A stretch of 64,000 bases of DNA from Glycomyces amatae (GCF_020991375.1 NZ_JAJLQZ010000006.1:278942-342941); one strand, 5' to 3'; shown: positions 33,414 through 42,889, numbered from the stretch's first letter. Made by a program: numbers and translations. Notes: generated from the sequence alone by a model not told the origin.

Positions 33414-34913
33414 GAGATTCTGCGGAGCCAATTGCGCTGTCCTCACTCTAAGATCGAGTCGCTCGTGAAGGCGGTCAGCCAAGCCTAACGCCGCACGGGC
33501 GGCGCCCTTGCGCGGCTGGTCGCCCTCGCCGCCGTCGCCGTCCGCGTCCTCCTCGCCGCCGTCCTGGGGCGTCCGGGGGGCGGTGAGGTGCACGGCCAGG
33601 GCGCCCAGGACCGCGGCGATCACCGAGGCGCACAGGACGCCGATCTTGCCCTCGTCGGTGAGCAGCCCGGCGTCGCCGCCGCGGAAGGCCAGCTCGGTGA
33701 TGAACAGCGCGACGGTGAACCCGATGCCCGCCACGAGCGCGATGGCGGCCATGAGCGGCCAGGTCGCGCCGGTGGGCAGGCGGCCCCAGCCGAGCTTCAC
33801 GACCAGCCAGGTGACGGCGGTGATGCCGACGAGCTTGCCGACGACGAGGCCGAGCACGATCCCGAGCGTCACGGTCGAGGTGAACGCGGTGGCGAACAGG
33901 TCGGCGGAGAGGGCGACCCCGGCGTTGGCGAGCGCGAACAGCGGCAGGACCACGAACGAGGAGAACTGGTGGTTGCGGTGCTGGATGCGCTCGGCCGGGG
34001 GCTGGGCGTCGCGGGCGAGCTTGACGAGGCGCTCGGTCTCCTCGACGGTGAGGCCCTCCTTGGCGAGCTCCTGCGCCTCGGCGTGGGCGACCTCGGGGTC
34101 GAGCAGGGGCTTGGCGGAGATGATGAGGCCCATGACGACGCCGGCGATGGTGGCGTGGACGCCCGACTCGAGCATGGCGACCCACAGCAGGACGCCGATG
34201 ACGAGGTAGACCGGGGCGGACCAGACGTTGAGCAGGCGCATGCCCACCGCGAGGGCGATGAGCGCGCCGGCGGCGGCGAGCCAGGCCATGGAGAGGTCGT
34301 CGGTGTAGAAGACCGCGATGACGGCGATGGCGCCGAGGTCGTCGACGATCGCGAGGGTCAGCAGGAAGATCCTTGCGGCCGAAGGGATGCGGGAGCCGAA
34401 GAGGGCGAGGACGCCGACGGCGAAGGCGATGTCGGTGGCCATGGGGATGCCCCAGCCGTGCGCCCCCTCGCCGCCGGCGTTGAAGGCGGTGTAGAGGAGC
34501 GCGGGGACGGCCATGCCGCCGACGGCGCCGGCGATGGGCGGGACGGCGTTGCGCAGGCTCCGCAGCTCGCCCGAGACGATCTCCGACTTGATCTCCACGC
34601 CCACCACGAAGAAGAAGACGGCCATGAGGCCGTCGTTGATCCAGTCCTGGAGGGTGTGGTGGAGTTCGAAGCCGCCGAAGTGGAAGCTGATCTCCAGGCC
34701 CCAGACCGCCTCGTACGAGGCGGCCCAGGGCGAGTTGGCCCAGAGCATCGCGACGACGGCGCAGGCGACGAGCACGACCCCCGCGGCGGGCTCGATCTTG
34801 AGGAACTCGGCCGTGGGCCGCCCGACGTAGCGGGCCAGGGGTCGTCGCGAGTAGAGGAACGCCGGCTCCGAACGCCAGATGGGGGACTTCCAGGGTTCCT
34901 TCGACTCCGTCAT
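33024..34913 (-). CDS. nhaA: Na+/H+ antiporter NhaA, in-frame fusion with DUF3151
   Basis: A 629-codon frame. Residues 1-430 are an NhaA antiporter that exports Na+ in exchange for H+: about 12 spans, the ion-binding Asp pair in LTLAIVDDLGAI, FALANAGV and ALFITELAF. After an acidic tail (EEDADGDGGEGDQ) the frame runs without a stop into a DUF3151 protein (about residues 500-629: AWARLAK, AYAFARTGYHRGLDQLR, WKGHGPIPWEHKPNRGFL). The junction (33425-33490) uses codons foreign to the genome (TTA, TTG, CTT, AGA, CGA), and TAG and TGA lie there in the other two frames. A one-base indel in the NhaA tail, real or a sequencing error, would explain the fusion. Confidence 0.85.
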   Translation of the reverse strand: MTESKEPWKSPIWRSEPAFLYSRRPLARYVGRPTAEFLKIEPAAGVVLVACAVVAMLWANSPWAASYEAVWGLEISFHFGGFELHHTLQDWINDGLMAVFFFVVGVEIKSEIVSGELRSLRNAVPPIAGAVGGMAVPALLYTAFNAGGEGAHGWGIPMATDIAFAVGVLALFGSRIPSAARIFLLTLAIVDDLGAIAVIAVFYTDDLSMAWLAAAGALIALAVGMRLLNVWSAPVYLVIGVLLWVAMLESGVHATIAGVVMGLIISAKPLLDPEVAHAEAQELAKEGLTVEETERLVKLARDAQPPAERIQHRNHQFSSFVVLPLFALANAGVALSADLFATAFTSTVTLGIVLGLVVGKLVGITAVTWLVVKLGWGRLPTGATWPLMAAIALVAGIGFTVALFITELAFRGGDAGLLTDEGKIGVLCASVIAAVLGALAVHLTAPRTPQDGGEEDADGDGGEGDQPRKGAARAALGLADRLHERLDLRVRTAQLAPQNLMSQPPATMLPEDTEARKYLDEHAPEDTVRHFPWFCAAWARLAKNALESGDDVTAYAFARTGYHRGLDQLRRSGWKGHGPIPWEHKPNRGFLKSLHQLSRAAAAIGEADEAARCAQFLRDSDPAAADALT

Positions 34914-34957
34914 GCGCGTGAGCCTATCGATGCGTCAGGCCGAGTCGCACGGCGTCG

Positions 34958-36394
34958 TCACTTTTCGTGAGCCCGCACCGCGGGCTCGGGTTCGGGCTCC
35001 CACACCTGGAGTCCTTTGAGGCCCGGCACCGAGTCGCGGGTGAACACCGGGTCGAGCCCGGCCGCGCGCTGCCGGTCGTAGTCGCGCAGGACCTTGACGG
35101 TGACGCCCGAGAGGGCGAGCACGGCGACGAGGTTGACGGTGGCCATGAGCCCCATGGTGACGTCGGCGATGCTCCACACGGTGTCGAGCGAGGCGACCGA
35201 GCCGAGCAGGACGAGGCCGACCACGGCGACGCGCAGCGCGGCCACGCTCCAGGGCCGGTCGCGCAGGAAGCGGACGCTGGACTCGCCGTAGAAGTAGTTG
35301 CCGATCACGGAGGTGAAGGTGAACAGCACCAGGATGAGGGCCATGACCTGGAGGGCCCAGCCGCCGAGGGCGGCGTCGACGCCGCGGGTGACGAGGTTGA
35401 CCTCCGCGTCCCCGTAGACGGGGTCGGTGGTGAGGATGATGAACGCCGAGATCGTGCAGATGAAGAGGGTGTCGAAGTAGACGCCGAACGCCTGGGTGAG
35501 GCCCTGCTTGGCGGGGTGGCTGACGGTGGCGGCGGCCCCGGCGTTGGGGGCCGAGCCCATGCCGCCCTCGTTGGAGAACATGCCGCGGCGCACGCCCTGG
35601 ATGATCACGGTGCCGAGCGCGGCGCCGGAGAACTGCTCGATGCCGAACGCGGAGTTGAAGATGTCCGCGATCACTCCGGGGAGCGCCTCGGCGTTGAGGG
35701 CGACGATCGCGGTGCCGAGCGCGAGGTAGACCACCGCCATGGCGGGGACGGCGAGCTGGGCGAAGTGGGCGATGCGCCGCAGGCCGCCGAAGACGACGGC
35801 GGCGGTCACGGCGGCCAGGACGACGCCGGTGACGAGCGAGGTCCGGTCGCCGGTGGCGACGCCGAGGCCGTCCAGGGAGTCGTTGACCGCGCCGGTGAGG
35901 GTGTTGGCCTGCACCATGTTGAAGCTGAACGGGTAGGTGAAGATGAGGATGACCGAGAAGACCGCCCCCAGCCACGGCAGTCCGAGGCCGCGGCTCATGT
36001 AGTAGGCGGGTCCGCCCTTGAAGCCCTCGGGGGTCCGCTCCTTGTACACCTGGGCGAGGGTGGACTCGGCGAAGGCGGCCGCGGCGATGAGGATCGCCAT
36101 GGCCCACATCCAGAAGACGGCCCCGGGGCCGCCGACGGCGATGGCGGTGGAGACGCCGACGATGTTGCCGGTGCCGACGCGGGCGGCCGAGGAGATCGCG
36201 AACGCCTGGAACGGGGAGACCCGGCGGCCCTCGGCGCCCTCGCCGGGGTCCTCGCGCAGGCCGCGGAGCATCTGCGGGAGGAGGCGGAACTGGACGCCGC
36301 GGGTGCGGACCAGGAGCAGCAGGCTCGTCAGGACGATGAGCGGGATGACCACCCAGGCCCAGTACTGGTCGTTCAGCGACAGCAGCCGTTCCAC
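34958..36394 (-). CDS. Sodium:alanine/glycine symporter (AGCS family)
   Basis: A 478-aa secondary transporter importing alanine or glycine with Na+. It has about 11 membrane spans and the family motifs AISSAARVGTGNIVGVSTAI, GGPGAVFWMWAMA, EGFKGGPAYYMSRGLG and FSNEGGMGSAPNAGAAA. GTG 36394 is preceded by AAGGAG at six bases. It lies 44 bp from the NhaA start, upstream on the same strand. Confidence 0.93.
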   Translation of the reverse strand: MERLLSLNDQYWAWVVIPLIVLTSLLLLVRTRGVQFRLLPQMLRGLREDPGEGAEGRRVSPFQAFAISSAARVGTGNIVGVSTAIAVGGPGAVFWMWAMAILIAAAAFAESTLAQVYKERTPEGFKGGPAYYMSRGLGLPWLGAVFSVILIFTYPFSFNMVQANTLTGAVNDSLDGLGVATGDRTSLVTGVVLAAVTAAVVFGGLRRIAHFAQLAVPAMAVVYLALGTAIVALNAEALPGVIADIFNSAFGIEQFSGAALGTVIIQGVRRGMFSNEGGMGSAPNAGAAATVSHPAKQGLTQAFGVYFDTLFICTISAFIILTTDPVYGDAEVNLVTRGVDAALGGWALQVMALILVLFTFTSVIGNYFYGESSVRFLRDRPWSVAALRVAVVGLVLLGSVASLDTVWSIADVTMGLMATVNLVAVLALSGVTVKVLRDYDRQRAAGLDPVFTRDSVPGLKGLQVWEPEPEPAVRAHEK

Positions 36395-36585
36395 TTCGGA
36401 CTCCTTCGATCGGGCGGGCGGGCTCGTGGCCCGAACCTAGCGGTCCATCGGCGCGTTCGCCCGGGTTTCACGGCGAAGCCCGCTGACGATATCGGAGCAG
36501 AACAGGACAAGGCAAGGCAAAGAGGCGACTGTGATCGCTCCGTGACCGCGGCGCGACCGGCGCGCGACGGTCCCGGCGGCGGGGG

Positions 36586-37002
36586 TCAGGCGTCCTGGCA
36601 GTCGGGGCAGCGGCCCCGGTAGGTCACGGAGGCGCGGGTGACAGCGAAGCCGTGGCGCTCGTCGGCGGGCAGCCACCCGAGGGGGTCGGTGACGGCGTGG
36701 ACGTCCTTCATGAGGCCGCAGCCCTCGCAGATGAGGTGGTGGTGCTCCTCGTCGACGCCCGGGTCGTACCGCTTGGAACGGCCGTCGAGGGCGAGCTCGA
36801 GGACCTCGCCGAGGGCGACCATCTCGTTGAGAGTGTTGTAGACCGTGGCGCGGGAGAGCTCGGGCATGCGCTCGCAGGCGCGCTCCAGGATCTCCTCGGC
36901 GGTGAAGTGCACGTGGGAGCCCTCGAGGGTCTCGGCGATGACGCGGCGCTGGGGCGTGATGCGCCAGTTGTGGCGGCGAAGGCGGGTAACGAGGTCGCTC
37001 AT
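36586..37002 (-). CDS. Fur family regulator, FurA/CatR-like peroxide sensor
   Basis: A 138-aa metal-dependent repressor. The winged helix holds RITPQRRVIAETL and ELSRATVYNTLNEMV; the metal-binding half has DEEHHHLICEGCGLM and the C-terminal pair GRCPDCQ, giving two CxxC zinc sites. It is divergent from a catalase gene, the arrangement of catR-katA in Streptomyces and furA-katG in mycobacteria, where the regulator represses both until oxidised. A palindrome in the shared promoter supports this. The start ATG 37002 fits the family. Confidence 0.92.
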   Translation of the reverse strand: MSDLVTRLRRHNWRITPQRRVIAETLEGSHVHFTAEEILERACERMPELSRATVYNTLNEMVALGEVLELALDGRSKRYDPGVDEEHHHLICEGCGLMKDVHAVTDPLGWLPADERHGFAVTRASVTYRGRCPDCQDA

Positions 37003-37088
37003 GCTGTTCTCTCACGCGGTCGGGGAGTGAAATACCACTCTAGCAGCCTAAACATTGTGGCACCACTTACTTGGGACTGGTTCTTTGT

Positions 37089-37103
37089 TTAGACATAGTC
37101 TAA
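37089..37103. promoter_or_regulatory. FurA/CatR-type operator
   Basis: TTAGACATAGTCTAA, an inverted repeat with TTAGAC and GTCTAA arms around ATA, lies in the fur-catalase intergenic region, 78 bp before the catalase start and overlapping the probable promoter (a -10 like TAGGAT follows at 37106). It closely resembles Fur-type peroxide boxes. Confidence 0.7.
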
Positions 37104-37181
37104 GCTAGGATTCTGTCGAGAGCCAAGGATTCCGCGAGCGGTCGCCCCGCGGAGCCGGTGACACGCTAGAGAGGGCCATTC

Positions 37182-38654
37182 ATGAGCGAGCAGTTCGACA
37201 ACACTGCGGGGCCGTTGACCACCGAGTCCGGCGCGCCGATCTCCAACAACAACCAGAGCGAGGCCGCCGGCGTCGGCGGTCCGTTGCTCATCCAGGACCA
37301 GGTGCTGCTCGAGAAGCTCGCGCACTTCAACCGCGAGCGCATCCCCGAGCGCGTGGTCCACGCCCGCGGCGCCGGCGCCTACGGCACCTTCACCGTGACC
37401 GCCGACGTCACGAAGTACACGAGGGCGAAGTTCCTGTCCGAGGTGGGCAAGGAGACCGAGACGTTCCTGCGCTTCTCCACCGTGGCCGGCAACCTCGGCG
37501 CGGCCGACGCCGTGCGCGACCCCCGCGGCTGGGCGCTGAAGTTCTACACCGAGGAGGGCAACTACGACCTCGTCGGGAACAACACCCCGGTGTTCTTCAT
37601 CCGCGACGCGATCAAGTTCCCCGACTTCATCCACACCCAGAAGCGCGACCCGTACACCGGTTCGCAGGAGGCCGACAACGTCTGGGACTTCTGGAGCCTC
37701 TCGCCCGAGTCGGTCCACCAGGTCACCTGGCTGTTCGGCGACCGCGGCATCCCGGCGTCCTACCGCCACATGGACGGCTTCGGCTCCCACACCTTCCAGT
37801 GGGTCAACGAGGCCGGCGAGCAGTTCTGGGTCAAGTACCACTTCAAGACCGACCAGGGCATCAAGAACCTCACCCAGGACGAGGCGAACCGCCTGGCCGG
37901 CGAGGACCCCGACTCGCACCAGCGCGACCTGCGCGAGGCCATCGAGCGCGGCGAGTACCCGAGCTGGACCGTGCAGGTCCAGATCATGCCCGCCGCCGAC
38001 GCCGCGAACTACCGGTTCAACCCGTTCGACCTCACCAAGGTGTGGCCGAACAAGGACTACCCGCGCATCACCATCGGCAAGCTCGAGCTCAACCGCAACC
38101 CGGAGAACGTCTTCGCCGAGGTCGAGCAGTCGATCTTCTCCCCCGCGCACTTCGTGCCGGGCATCGGGCCGAGCCCCGACAAGATGCTCCAGGGCCGCCT
38201 GTTCGCCTACGGCGACGCGCACCGCTACCGCGTCGGCATCAACGCCGACCACCTGCCGGTCAACCGCCCGCACGCCACCGAGGCGCGCAACGGCAACCGC
38301 GACGGCGTCGGCTACGACGGCCGCCACGGCCGCCAGAAGAACTACGAGCCGAACTCCTTCGGCGGCCCGTACGAGACCGGCCAGCCGCTGTGGGCGCCCG
38401 TCCAGGTCAACGGCCCGACCGGCGAGTGGGAGACCCCCTCGCACGCCGAGGACGACGACTTCGTGCAGGCCGGGTACCTCTACAACCTCATGACCGAGCC
38501 CGAGAAGGAGCGCCTCATCGCGAACCTCTCCGGGTTCCTGGCCAAGGTCAGCCGCGAGGACATCGTCCAGCGCGCCATCGCGAACTTCGCGAAGGCCGAC
38601 GAGGACTACGGCAAGCGCCTCTCCGTGGCGGTCGCCGAACTGCGCGGCCAGTAG
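37182..38654 (+). CDS. katA: Catalase (monofunctional heme catalase, clade 3 type)
   Basis: Destroys hydrogen peroxide in the cytoplasm; 490 aa, the size of small-subunit catalases. The distal His is in [17 protein letters not shown] (about residue 60), the distal Asn in [14 protein letters not shown], and the proximal heme Tyr in [14 protein letters not shown]. All are intact. It is divergent from the Fur-family regulator and probably induced by peroxide through the palindrome at 37089. ATG 37182 has GAGAGGG upstream. Confidence 0.96.
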   Translation: MSEQFDNTAGPLTTESGAPISNNNQSEAAGVGGPLLIQDQVLLEKLAHFNRERIPERVVHARGAGAYGTFTVTADVTKYTRAKFLSEVGKETETFLRFSTVAGNLGAADAVRDPRGWALKFYTEEGNYDLVGNNTPVFFIRDAIKFPDFIHTQKRDPYTGSQEADNVWDFWSLSPESVHQVTWLFGDRGIPASYRHMDGFGSHTFQWVNEAGEQFWVKYHFKTDQGIKNLTQDEANRLAGEDPDSHQRDLREAIERGEYPSWTVQVQIMPAADAANYRFNPFDLTKVWPNKDYPRITIGKLELNRNPENVFAEVEQSIFSPAHFVPGIGPSPDKMLQGRLFAYGDAHRYRVGINADHLPVNRPHATEARNGNRDGVGYDGRHGRQKNYEPNSFGGPYETGQPLWAPVQVNGPTGEWETPSHAEDDDFVQAGYLYNLMTEPEKERLIANLSGFLAKVSREDIVQRAIANFAKADEDYGKRLSVAVAELRGQ

Positions 38655-38806
38655 ACGCCGAGCGCCGCACGGGCCCCAGAGAAGCCGCCGGGGTCCGCGC
38701 GGCGCCGGACAACGGCTCTGCCGCATCGGCCCCCCTGTCACGGAACGCCGATGAGAGCCACCCGCCCGGGCCGGGATCGAGAAGGGCCTTCCCGTTCCGG
38801 TCTCGG

Positions 38807-39406
38807 CTAGTCCTCGAGTTCGCGGCCGCACTCGCCGCACTCCGGCGGCTTCTGGCGCGGCACCTCCACGAACTCCTCGGCCACGATCCGCAGCCGCCAG
38901 TGGTCCTCATCCTCGCGGATCACCGTGATCGACGTGATGTCGTCGCGGCCCGGCCGCTCCAGCCCCCACGCGATGTCCAAGGGCGCCTGGTGCTTCGCGA
39001 GCTTCACCTCGCGGCCCTTGAGGTAGTAGCCGGCCCGCGAGTACACCAGCTGCACCTGCTCCCCGTGCTCCTTGGGCACCGGTTCGCGGCCCCGGCCGTT
39101 GAGGAACGCGTGGTACTCGGTGTGCAGCTGGCGGGCGATCTGCTGGAGCGGCACCGACGAATAGGCCTTGACCCACCGGTTCGCGGGCTGGTTCTTCCAC
39201 TTGGTGAGGCGGGACGAGATGTCGGCGTACGAGATCTTCTCCGCCTTCGCGCGCCACTCCCCCTGGAAGACCGACAGCGACCAGTTGTACACGGACCGAA
39301 CCGCTTCGAGCGTCTCCTCCAGGTTCCGCCGCTGCTGCTCATCGGGGTCGAACGTATACTCGTAGCCGCGTTTCACCAAGTGGGTCATAGGCTTCGTCAA
39401 GTCCAT
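38807..39406 (-). CDS. TnpB-like (IS200/IS605 OrfB) N-terminal domain protein lacking the RuvC nuclease
   Basis: A 199-aa protein matching the N-terminal half of TnpB: YEYTFDPDEQQRRNLEETLEAVRSVYNWSL is the helix-turn-helix/WED start, and KWKNQPANRWVKAYSSVPLQQIARQL and YLKGREVKLAKHQ follow as in TnpB. Where the RuvC domain with its DED triad should begin, the protein has EVPRQKPPECGECGRELED and stops. The final CGECG could be the first half of a zinc ribbon. There is no tnpA. It may be a decayed insertion-sequence gene or an exapted RNA- or DNA-binding fragment; the intact frame and clean stop leave both open. It lies between catalase and a permease, where third-position GC remains high. Confidence 0.75.
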   Translation of the reverse strand: MDLTKPMTHLVKRGYEYTFDPDEQQRRNLEETLEAVRSVYNWSLSVFQGEWRAKAEKISYADISSRLTKWKNQPANRWVKAYSSVPLQQIARQLHTEYHAFLNGRGREPVPKEHGEQVQLVYSRAGYYLKGREVKLAKHQAPLDIAWGLERPGRDDITSITVIREDEDHWRLRIVAEEFVEVPRQKPPECGECGRELED

Positions 39407-39483
39407 GACCTGTTGATATCAGACGATTACGCACCGACACGTGTTCCTCACCTCATCGGCGTGTCGGCTGACCGTGCGGCAAG

Positions 39484-39489
39484 TAACTT
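39484..39489 (+). promoter_or_regulatory. -10 element of a likely leaderless transcript (TSUP permease)
   Basis: TAACTT six bases before GTG 39496, with no Shine-Dalgarno between, in an AT-richer patch. Confidence 0.45.
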
Positions 39490-39495
39490 GGCCGG

Positions 39496-40284
39496 GTGCC
39501 CTTCGACGTCGACCCCGGACTCTTCGCGCTGCTCATCGTCGCCGCGGTGTTCGCCGGATGGGTCGACGCGGTCGTCGGCGGCGGCGGGCTGATCCAGCTC
39601 CCCGCCCTGCTCGTGGCCTTCCCCACAGCGCCGCCCGCACTGATGCTGGGCACCAACAAGATGGCCTCGGTGTTCGGCACCACCACCTCGGCGATCACCT
39701 ACGCGCGCAAGATCAAGCTCGACCACCGGCTGCTGTGGCCGACCGTGGGCCTGGCGCTCCTGGGCTCGGGAGGCGGGGCCATGGCGGCGCTCGCGGTCTC
39801 GGCGGGCGCCTTGAAGCCCATCATCATCGCGGTGCTCCTGGCAGTCCTCGTGCTCGTCGTCGCCAAGCCGCAGCTGGGGCTCGAGCCGCAGCCGCGGCTG
39901 CGGACCCCGCTGCGCGGCGCGGCCGTCGTGCTCGTCTGCGGCGTCGCCATCGCCTTCTACGACGGGATGATCGGCCCCGGCACCGGCATCTTCCTGTCCG
40001 TCGCCTTCACCACGGTCATCGGCCTCGACTACGTGGCCGCCGCGGCGCACACCAAGGTCGTCAACGCCACCACCAACCTCGGCGCGCTCGTCGTGTTCGG
40101 GATCCAGGGGAACATCTGGTGGCTCCTGGGCGCGGTCCTGGGCCTGGGCTGCATGGCCGGGGCCTGGTTCGGCGCCCGCACCGCCATGTCCCGGGGGACG
40201 CGGTTCGTGCGGATCGTCCTGGTCGCGGTCGTCCTCGCGCTCCTCGCCCGCCTCGGCTGGGACGTCTGGAGCGCCGCCCGTTAG
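39496..40284 (+). CDS. TSUP family sulfite/sulfonate-type permease
   Basis: A 262-aa membrane protein of the TauE/SafE (TSUP) family. It shows the characteristic GWVDAVVGGGGLIQLPALL in the first span and a repeat-related YDGMIGPGTGIFLSVAF in the second half, with about eight spans. Family members export or import sulfite, sulfonates or similar anions; the substrate here is not indicated by neighbours. GTG 39496 is supported by an adjacent -10 element. Confidence 0.88.
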   Translation: MPFDVDPGLFALLIVAAVFAGWVDAVVGGGGLIQLPALLVAFPTAPPALMLGTNKMASVFGTTTSAITYARKIKLDHRLLWPTVGLALLGSGGGAMAALAVSAGALKPIIIAVLLAVLVLVVAKPQLGLEPQPRLRTPLRGAAVVLVCGVAIAFYDGMIGPGTGIFLSVAFTTVIGLDYVAAAAHTKVVNATTNLGALVVFGIQGNIWWLLGAVLGLGCMAGAWFGARTAMSRGTRFVRIVLVAVVLALLARLGWDVWSAAR

Positions 40285-41654
40285 GCGTGACGCCTTTCGG
40301 TTGGCGCGCTGGGTGCGCGGGTGTGCGGGGCCGGGCTGTCGGGGATCGGGCTTACGGCGGCGGCGACGAAGAGGTGGGTGGGGCCGGTGTTCGTTGGCGG
40401 GCTCGGGGGCCGGTGTGGGTCGGGCGGGCGGGGCGTCGGCCTGGGGTGTGGATGTCGTTGCGGCGCAGGGACACCGGTGGAAACATGAGGGTTCTCTACC
40501 CGTGTGGGTGTTGCCGGGGTGGGGCTGGTGGGGGGATGATTGGGGTACGTACAGGGTTACGGAATCAGTGCAAGCGAACGAGATGTGTTCACTTAATGCA
40601 GACTACGACAGCCTCTGGCCGCTCGTACCGCCCACTGGTGTCGGGGCCGCCCTCGCAGCTAGGACGGGGGTTGTTTGTCCCGCGTTCCGGTCCTGCGCTG
40701 GTACCACCGTCACCGCGGTCTACGGGCATGTGACGGGAGTGCGGCCTCCTTGAGGAGGTACCGCCGGCCAGCACAGTCGGAGTCCCGCACACACCCCGAG
40801 GCGTATCCAGCACACCCACCCGACCACCACCGACAGAAAGGACAGGACGAGCCGGAGGAACAAGACCGGCAGGCCCGACAGGACGATAGGTCCACACGCC
40901 AGGGAGAACCGGCGGAACCGGTGTCTACTGCGGCGCTATGAGACCCCGCTGCGAGACGGCACTGCCCAGCGACCCCACCGAGCAGCACGCTCACGACCGC
41001 GTGCCCGCGACCACGCCTTTGGAAGGAGGTGAACCCACCATGACCACGACGATACTCTGTGCGAGCACTCCTGCGGCACGTACCGCGCACCAGGCCGCCC
41101 GGCGGCAGGCCGCTGCGACGAACCCGGCAGCCACCGATCCCACCACCGCTACCGCGGTGACGACCGGCCCCGCCGTCGCACCACCGACGACCGGCACCGG
41201 CCATGCCGCACTATCGACGACCGGCCGAGCCGCCACCGCACCGGCACTCACCGACACCATCGCCACCACCACCGGAGCGCCCGCCCGTTCCCGGCGCCAC
41301 CCACACCACCCCGGCCCCGGCAGCCCACCCAGGACCGGCCACTCCGCCACACCGTCGCCGCCGCCTGCACCCCACCCGAGCACCCGCCCGGCCCCGACAG
41401 CCCGCCCCCGCCCGGCCTCCACGCCTCCGTCGCCGCCCGCCCGAACCTGACCCGCGCACCAGCCCGACCCCGGCGACGCACCCAAACCCGCCCCTCCGCC
41501 ACGCCGTCGCCGAGTGTCTGAACATCGGCACGAACCAACCCGGCCCGGCGGACCTCCGCGGCAGGCCTCCTAATCTCCCCGTCGCTGAGCGCCTGAGCAC
41601 CTGAACGTCGACCGAGGGCTGAGGGCCACGTCCTCTAACCGCACGGCATCGCCG
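40285..41654. other. 1.4-kb region without a convincing gene, strongly strand-skewed
   Basis: From about 40300 to 40560 the plus strand is G-rich (many GGGT, GGGG runs); from about 40770 to 41600 it is C-rich. Third-position GC is poor in every long frame. At 40740-40760 the palindrome CCTCCT-TG-AGGAGG could hide a ribosome binding site. A perfect AAGGAGGTGA at 41023-41032 precedes an ATG. I see no tRNA, integrase or transposase. The region may be a remnant of an integrated element or an unrecognised non-coding locus. Confidence 0.5.
41041..41450 (+). CDS. Possible small Ala/Thr/Pro-rich protein, doubtful
   Basis: A 136-codon frame starting MTTTILCASTPAARTAHQAARRQ behind a perfect AAGGAGGTGA, the full complement of the 16S rRNA tail. 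The first 25 residues look protein-like; the rest is a Thr/Ala/Pro/Arg low-complexity sequence. Third positions are clearly less GC-biased than in neighbouring genes, so beyond the first codons it may be non-coding or recently acquired. Function unknown. Confidence 0.3.
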
Positions 41655-42752
41655 CTAGGGGTTGATCGCCAGGAACAGGTAGGCGGCCAGCAGCACCAGG
41701 TGCACCCCGCCCTGCATCCGCGTCGCCCGGCCGGGGACCACCGTCAGGACGCTCACCACGATGGTGAGGAACAGCAGCACGATCTGGGTCGAGCCCAGGC
41801 CGAGCAGCAGCGGGCCGTCCATCCAGAACGAGGCGACCGCGATCGCCGGGATCGTGAGGCCGATCGAGGCCATCGCCGAGCCGTACCCGAGGTTGATGCT
41901 CGTCTGGATGCGCTCGCGCGAGGCCGCGCGGATCGCCGCGATCGACTCCGGCAGCAGCACCAGCAGCGCGATCGCCACGCCGACCGACGAGGCGGGGAAG
42001 CCCGCCGCGTCCACGCCCGCCTTGATCGCCGGGGACTCCACCTTCGCGAGGCCGACCACGCCGACCAGGGCCACCAGCAGCATGGCGAGGCTCAGCAGCG
42101 CCGTCCTGCCGCTCGGCGGGTCGGCGTGCTCCTCCTCGGTGATCACGCCCGCCTCGGTCACCGGCAGGAAGAAGTCGCGGTGGCGCATCGTCTGGGTGAA
42201 CACGAACAGGCCGTACAGGACGATCGAGGCCAGGGCCGCGAACATCAGCTGCGAGGTCGAGTACTCCGGGCCGGAGGCGCTCGTGGTGAACGTCGGCAGC
42301 ACCAGGCCGAGCGTCGCGAGCGTCGCCACGGTCGCGAGCGCCGCGCCCGAGCCCTCGGGGTTGAACAGCGTCGTCCCGTACTTGAGCGCCCCCACCAGGA
42401 GGGCGATGCCGACGATGCCGTTGGTGGTGATCATGACCGCGGCGAAGACCGTGTCGCGCGCGAGCGTGTCGGCGTCGTGCCCGCCCGAGGCCATGACGGT
42501 GAGGATGAGCGCGACCTCGATCACGGTGACCGCGACGGCGAGGACGAGGGAGCCGTAGGGCTCGCCGACCCGGTGGGCGACGACCTCCGCGTGGTGGACC
42601 GCCGCCAGGACCGTGGCGATGAGGGCGATCGCGGCGACGACCACCAGCGCCGCCCCGGACTCGCGGCCCCAGGTCAGCCCGAGCACCGCCAATCCCACCA
42701 CCGGTGCGATAACGGTCCAGGACAGCAGCGGGGATCGTTTCGCGACGCTCAT
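41655..42752 (-). CDS. Ca2+/H+ antiporter, ChaA-like (CaCA superfamily)
   Basis: A 365-aa cation/proton antiporter with about 11 spans. The two alpha-repeats are visible: GEPYGSLVLAVAVTVIEVALI in the first half and FPASSVGVAIALLVLLPESIAAI in the second, each with the ion-coordinating Glu. It resembles ChaA and would export Ca2+ or Na+/K+ in exchange for H+. ATG 42752 starts the gene; the divergent aldehyde dehydrogenase starts 150 bp away. Confidence 0.9.
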   Translation of the reverse strand: MSVAKRSPLLSWTVIAPVVGLAVLGLTWGRESGAALVVVAAIALIATVLAAVHHAEVVAHRVGEPYGSLVLAVAVTVIEVALILTVMASGGHDADTLARDTVFAAVMITTNGIVGIALLVGALKYGTTLFNPEGSGAALATVATLATLGLVLPTFTTSASGPEYSTSQLMFAALASIVLYGLFVFTQTMRHRDFFLPVTEAGVITEEEHADPPSGRTALLSLAMLLVALVGVVGLAKVESPAIKAGVDAAGFPASSVGVAIALLVLLPESIAAIRAASRERIQTSINLGYGSAMASIGLTIPAIAVASFWMDGPLLLGLGSTQIVLLFLTIVVSVLTVVPGRATRMQGGVHLVLLAAYLFLAINP

Positions 42753-42889
42753 CCGAGCATCCTGTCACGGAGGGGCGCCGGTGTCTCAGCAGCTACATCG
42801 CGGGCATGTGCCATAACACACTTGTACTGTCCCTTGTGCGGCTTTCGCACTCCGGATGCGCTAGTGCGCCGCTCGCGGCCGGGAGTCGC

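Noticed and set aside
40675..40941. An 88-codon frame ending in ATGA overlap with a downstream frame
   Set aside because: Poor codon bias, no ribosome binding site and no recognisable domain; the overlap is probably chance.
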